A stretch of 26,717 bases of DNA from Rhodoblastus sp964425315 (lineage in GTDB: Bacteria > Pseudomonadota > Alphaproteobacteria > Rhizobiales > Beijerinckiaceae), in assembly GCA_964425315.1 (NCBI GenBank), contig CAYRNB010000044.1, positions 1-26,717 on the forward strand, given 5' to 3'. The notes under the pieces were generated by a model. It was given only the letters and a program-made list of their open reading frames with translations, searched no databases and was not told the DNA's origin. Positions within the stretch are counted from its first letter, which is position 1. Every line of letters starts with the position of its first letter. The position numbers and the translations under genes are program-made. This document shows positions 25,545 to 26,717 of this stretch, piece after piece.

Positions 25545-25568
25545 CCGGGGTCGGCCGAGTTGAATGGA

Positions 25569-25596
25569 CTGTCACCGTATCCCTGTCACCGTACCC
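25569..25596 (+). repeat. Two tandem copies of a 14-bp CTGTCACCGTAnCC repeat
   Basis: CTGTCACCGTATCC (25569-25582) is followed directly by CTGTCACCGTACCC (25583-25596). They differ at one base. A degraded third start (CTGTCGCG) follows at 25600. Related copies lie on the far side of tspO. The form resembles REP-like extragenic repeats. Confidence 0.6.
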
Positions 25597-25667
25597 CGGC
25601 TGTCGCGCCCCGATTTCCCGATTGAGATCGACCTGACGGCGGTGATAAGCTGGTGAAGTTGGCTGAG

Positions 25668-26153
25668 ATGGAAATTGCTTCGATCATCGGACTCGCTTGC
25701 TTCATCGCCGCCTGTTTCCTCGCGGCGCTGACGGGCGCATGGTTTCGTCCCGGCGAATGGTACGAGCGATTGAAGAAGCCGTCGTGGCAGCCGCCGAAAC
25801 GGCTTTTCGCCCCGGTGTGGACCGTCCTCTATCTGATGATTGCGGTTTCCGGGTGGCTGGTCTGGCGGAAAGCCGGCTTCGCGGGCGCCGGCTTGCCCTT
25901 GGCGGTTTATGCATTGCAACTCATTCTCAACGCCGCGTGGACGCCGCTCTTCTTCGGCCTGCACCGCCCCGATCTCGGCTTCGTCGACATCGTTCTGGTC
26001 TGGGCGTCCATCATAGCGACCATCGTGCTTTTCTATCCGATCCACGTCGTCGCCGCGTTGCTGCTCGCGCCCTACCTTGCGTGGGTTACGTTCGCCACTG
26101 CTCTGAATTTCGCCGTGTGGCGTCTGAATTCGGCGGCGCCGCCGCAAGCGTAA
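25668..26153 (+). CDS. tspO: TspO/MBR family membrane protein
   Basis: TspO proteins are five-helix membrane proteins that bind porphyrins and related ligands. In Rhodobacter TspO modulates tetrapyrrole and photosynthesis gene control by oxygen. The 161-residue product shows the family signatures in order: FRPGEWYERLKKPSWQPPKRLFAPVWTVLYLMIAVSGWLVW across helices 1-2, LQLILNAAWTPLFFGLHRPDLGFVDIVLVW in helices 3-4 and PYLAWVTFATALNFAVWRLN in helix 5. The start could be the ATG at 25668 or a GTG at 25653, and neither has a clear ribosome site. It is a single gene, set between two groups of short repeats, which suggests it may sit in a variable segment. Confidence 0.9.
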   Translation: MEIASIIGLACFIAACFLAALTGAWFRPGEWYERLKKPSWQPPKRLFAPVWTVLYLMIAVSGWLVWRKAGFAGAGLPLAVYALQLILNAAWTPLFFGLHRPDLGFVDIVLVWASIIATIVLFYPIHVVAALLLAPYLAWVTFATALNFAVWRLNSAAPPQA

Positions 26154-26165
26154 CGCGGTTACGGC

Positions 26166-26179
26166 GGCTACGGGGACAG
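26166..26179 (-). repeat. Inverted copy of the 14-bp repeat after tspO
   Basis: The minus strand reads CTGTCCCCGTAGCC, two changes from the copy at 25569, and continues GCCGTAACC, a shortened second unit. On the same strand AATGCG precedes it, compared with AATGGA before the first copy, so the similarity extends beyond the 14 bases. Confidence 0.55.
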
Positions 26180-26226
26180 CGCATTTTATTCACGCCGAGC
26201 AACCCAAGCGAGATCCGTTAAGCGGA

Positions 26227-26240
26227 CTGTCGCTGTACCC
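26227..26240 (+). repeat. Fourth copy of the 14-bp repeat
   Basis: CTGTCGCTGTACCC differs at two bases from the copy at 25583 and shares the preceding GGA. It lies 48 bases beyond the inverted copy. Confidence 0.45.
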
Positions 26241-26262
26241 GACAAACGCCACAAGCGGATCA

Positions 26263-26294
26263 GCCGCGCTCATACCTTGACGCGCGGCCTTTTT
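26263..26294 (+). terminator. Candidate intrinsic terminator after tspO
   Basis: GCCGCGC (26263-26269) pairs perfectly with GCGCGGC (26282-26288) across a 12-base loop and is followed by CTTTTT. It lies about 110 bases after the tspO stop and before the last gene. Confidence 0.45.
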
Positions 26295-26361
26295 GGCTAA
26301 CGAATCTGGAAATGACGCGCCCATCATCTATTCGGGCGAAGGGTCTTGATTAGAGGCATCC

Positions 26362-26717
26362 ATGATTGATCCAGTCGAAGCCGCTGGCTACGTGCGCGCC
26401 GCAAAGTCAGCCCTTGATATGATCAAGGCGGCGAAGGAGCTTATTCCAAAAGGAAAAGATAAAGACGCCGTCGCCCACAAAATCGAAGAAGCAGAACAAG
26501 CCCTAAAACGAGCCGACGCCAAACTCGCGAAGGAGCTTGGGTATCCACTTTGTGAATGCACTTTCCCGCCACAAATCATGCTCTGGAAAGAGAAGAAAAG
26601 GCGGTTCGTTTGTCCTAATTCCGCCTGCAGAAGTGAGAAATCAAGGCCGGCGACGGGGCCAATCTTAGTGCGTCCACCGCGCCGCAGCCTTCGTCGCGTA
26701 AGCAGCCACGAAGCAGA
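26362..26717 (+). CDS. Hypothetical zinc-ribbon protein (3' end outside window)
   Basis: I do not recognise a named family. The frame from ATG 26362 is open to the window end (118 residues and still open). Residues 1-60 are charged and helical, with likely coiled coil (AAKELIPKGKDKDAV, KIEEAEQALKRADAKLAKEL). Then LGYPLCECTFPPQIMLWKEK and FVCPNSACRSEK give a CxC plus CPxxxC pattern, which suggests a small zinc ribbon. Similar helix-plus-ribbon proteins occur on phages and integrative elements, an impression from memory only. Codons are richer in AAA, GAA and CTT than in the neighbours, hinting at transferred DNA. Purine-rich TAGAGG seven bases upstream may serve as ribosome site. Residues after about 90 become Arg/Pro/Ser rich, so a frameshift or an early end cannot be excluded. 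Confidence 0.5.
   Translation, partial: MIDPVEAAGYVRAAKSALDMIKAAKELIPKGKDKDAVAHKIEEAEQALKRADAKLAKELGYPLCECTFPPQIMLWKEKKRRFVCPNSACRSEKSRPATGPILVRPPRRSLRRVSSHEA

Overview
The window reads as chromosomal DNA of a GC-rich alphaproteobacterium. My best guess is the Beijerinckiaceae/Methylocystaceae side of the Rhizobiales. This rests on the thiO-thiS-thiG-thiE order, CcoG, OpgC, the dGTPase type and the codon use, not on a database match. Coding density is high, no rRNA, tRNA or CRISPR array was seen, and one 100-N assembly gap lies at 13436-13535.

Left part, + strand (1-10658): a thiamine thiazole/coupling operon (thiO, cut by the window edge, then thiS, thiG, thiE) with overlapping or near-touching genes. 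Next come an Fe(II)/2-oxoglutarate oxygenase and a small four-helix membrane protein. A copper-handling group follows: a CopA-type P1B ATPase with two near-identical metal-binding domains, a CHASE3 hybrid histidine kinase, a CopZ-like chaperone and CcoG, the Fe-S protein of cbb3-oxidase copper supply. The gaps here hold a hairpin with a T-run before the kinase, a nested inverted repeat just before copZ, and a 14-bp perfect palindrome before ccoG.

Middle part, - strand (10707-20306): read in transcription order, a FadR-type GntR regulator, lutA, lutB, lutC, aceE, aceF and lpd. The genes overlap or are closely spaced from lutA to lpd, so lactate oxidation to pyruvate (LutABC) and pyruvate oxidation to acetyl-CoA (homodimeric-E1 pyruvate dehydrogenase) look like one transcription unit. 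Two related 19-bp sites (TGGTCAAA...ACCA) lie before the regulator and over the -35 box of a good lutA promoter, so the regulator probably controls both. The assembly gap falls in the Ala/Pro linker of aceF. Its two edges share an identical 15-nt sequence, and merging them restores the reading frame.

Right part: a fused phosphotransferase/P-loop kinase, a secreted SGNH-fold protein that seems to have lost its catalytic residues, an OpgC-type membrane acyltransferase and an ErpA/IscA-type carrier (all - strand). Then a dGTPase and a TspO/MBR protein (+ strand). TspO is bracketed by copies of a 14-bp CTGTCnCCGTAnCC-like repeat. The window ends in the open 5' part of an unrecognised zinc-ribbon protein with lower-GC codon use, perhaps the edge of an acquired segment.
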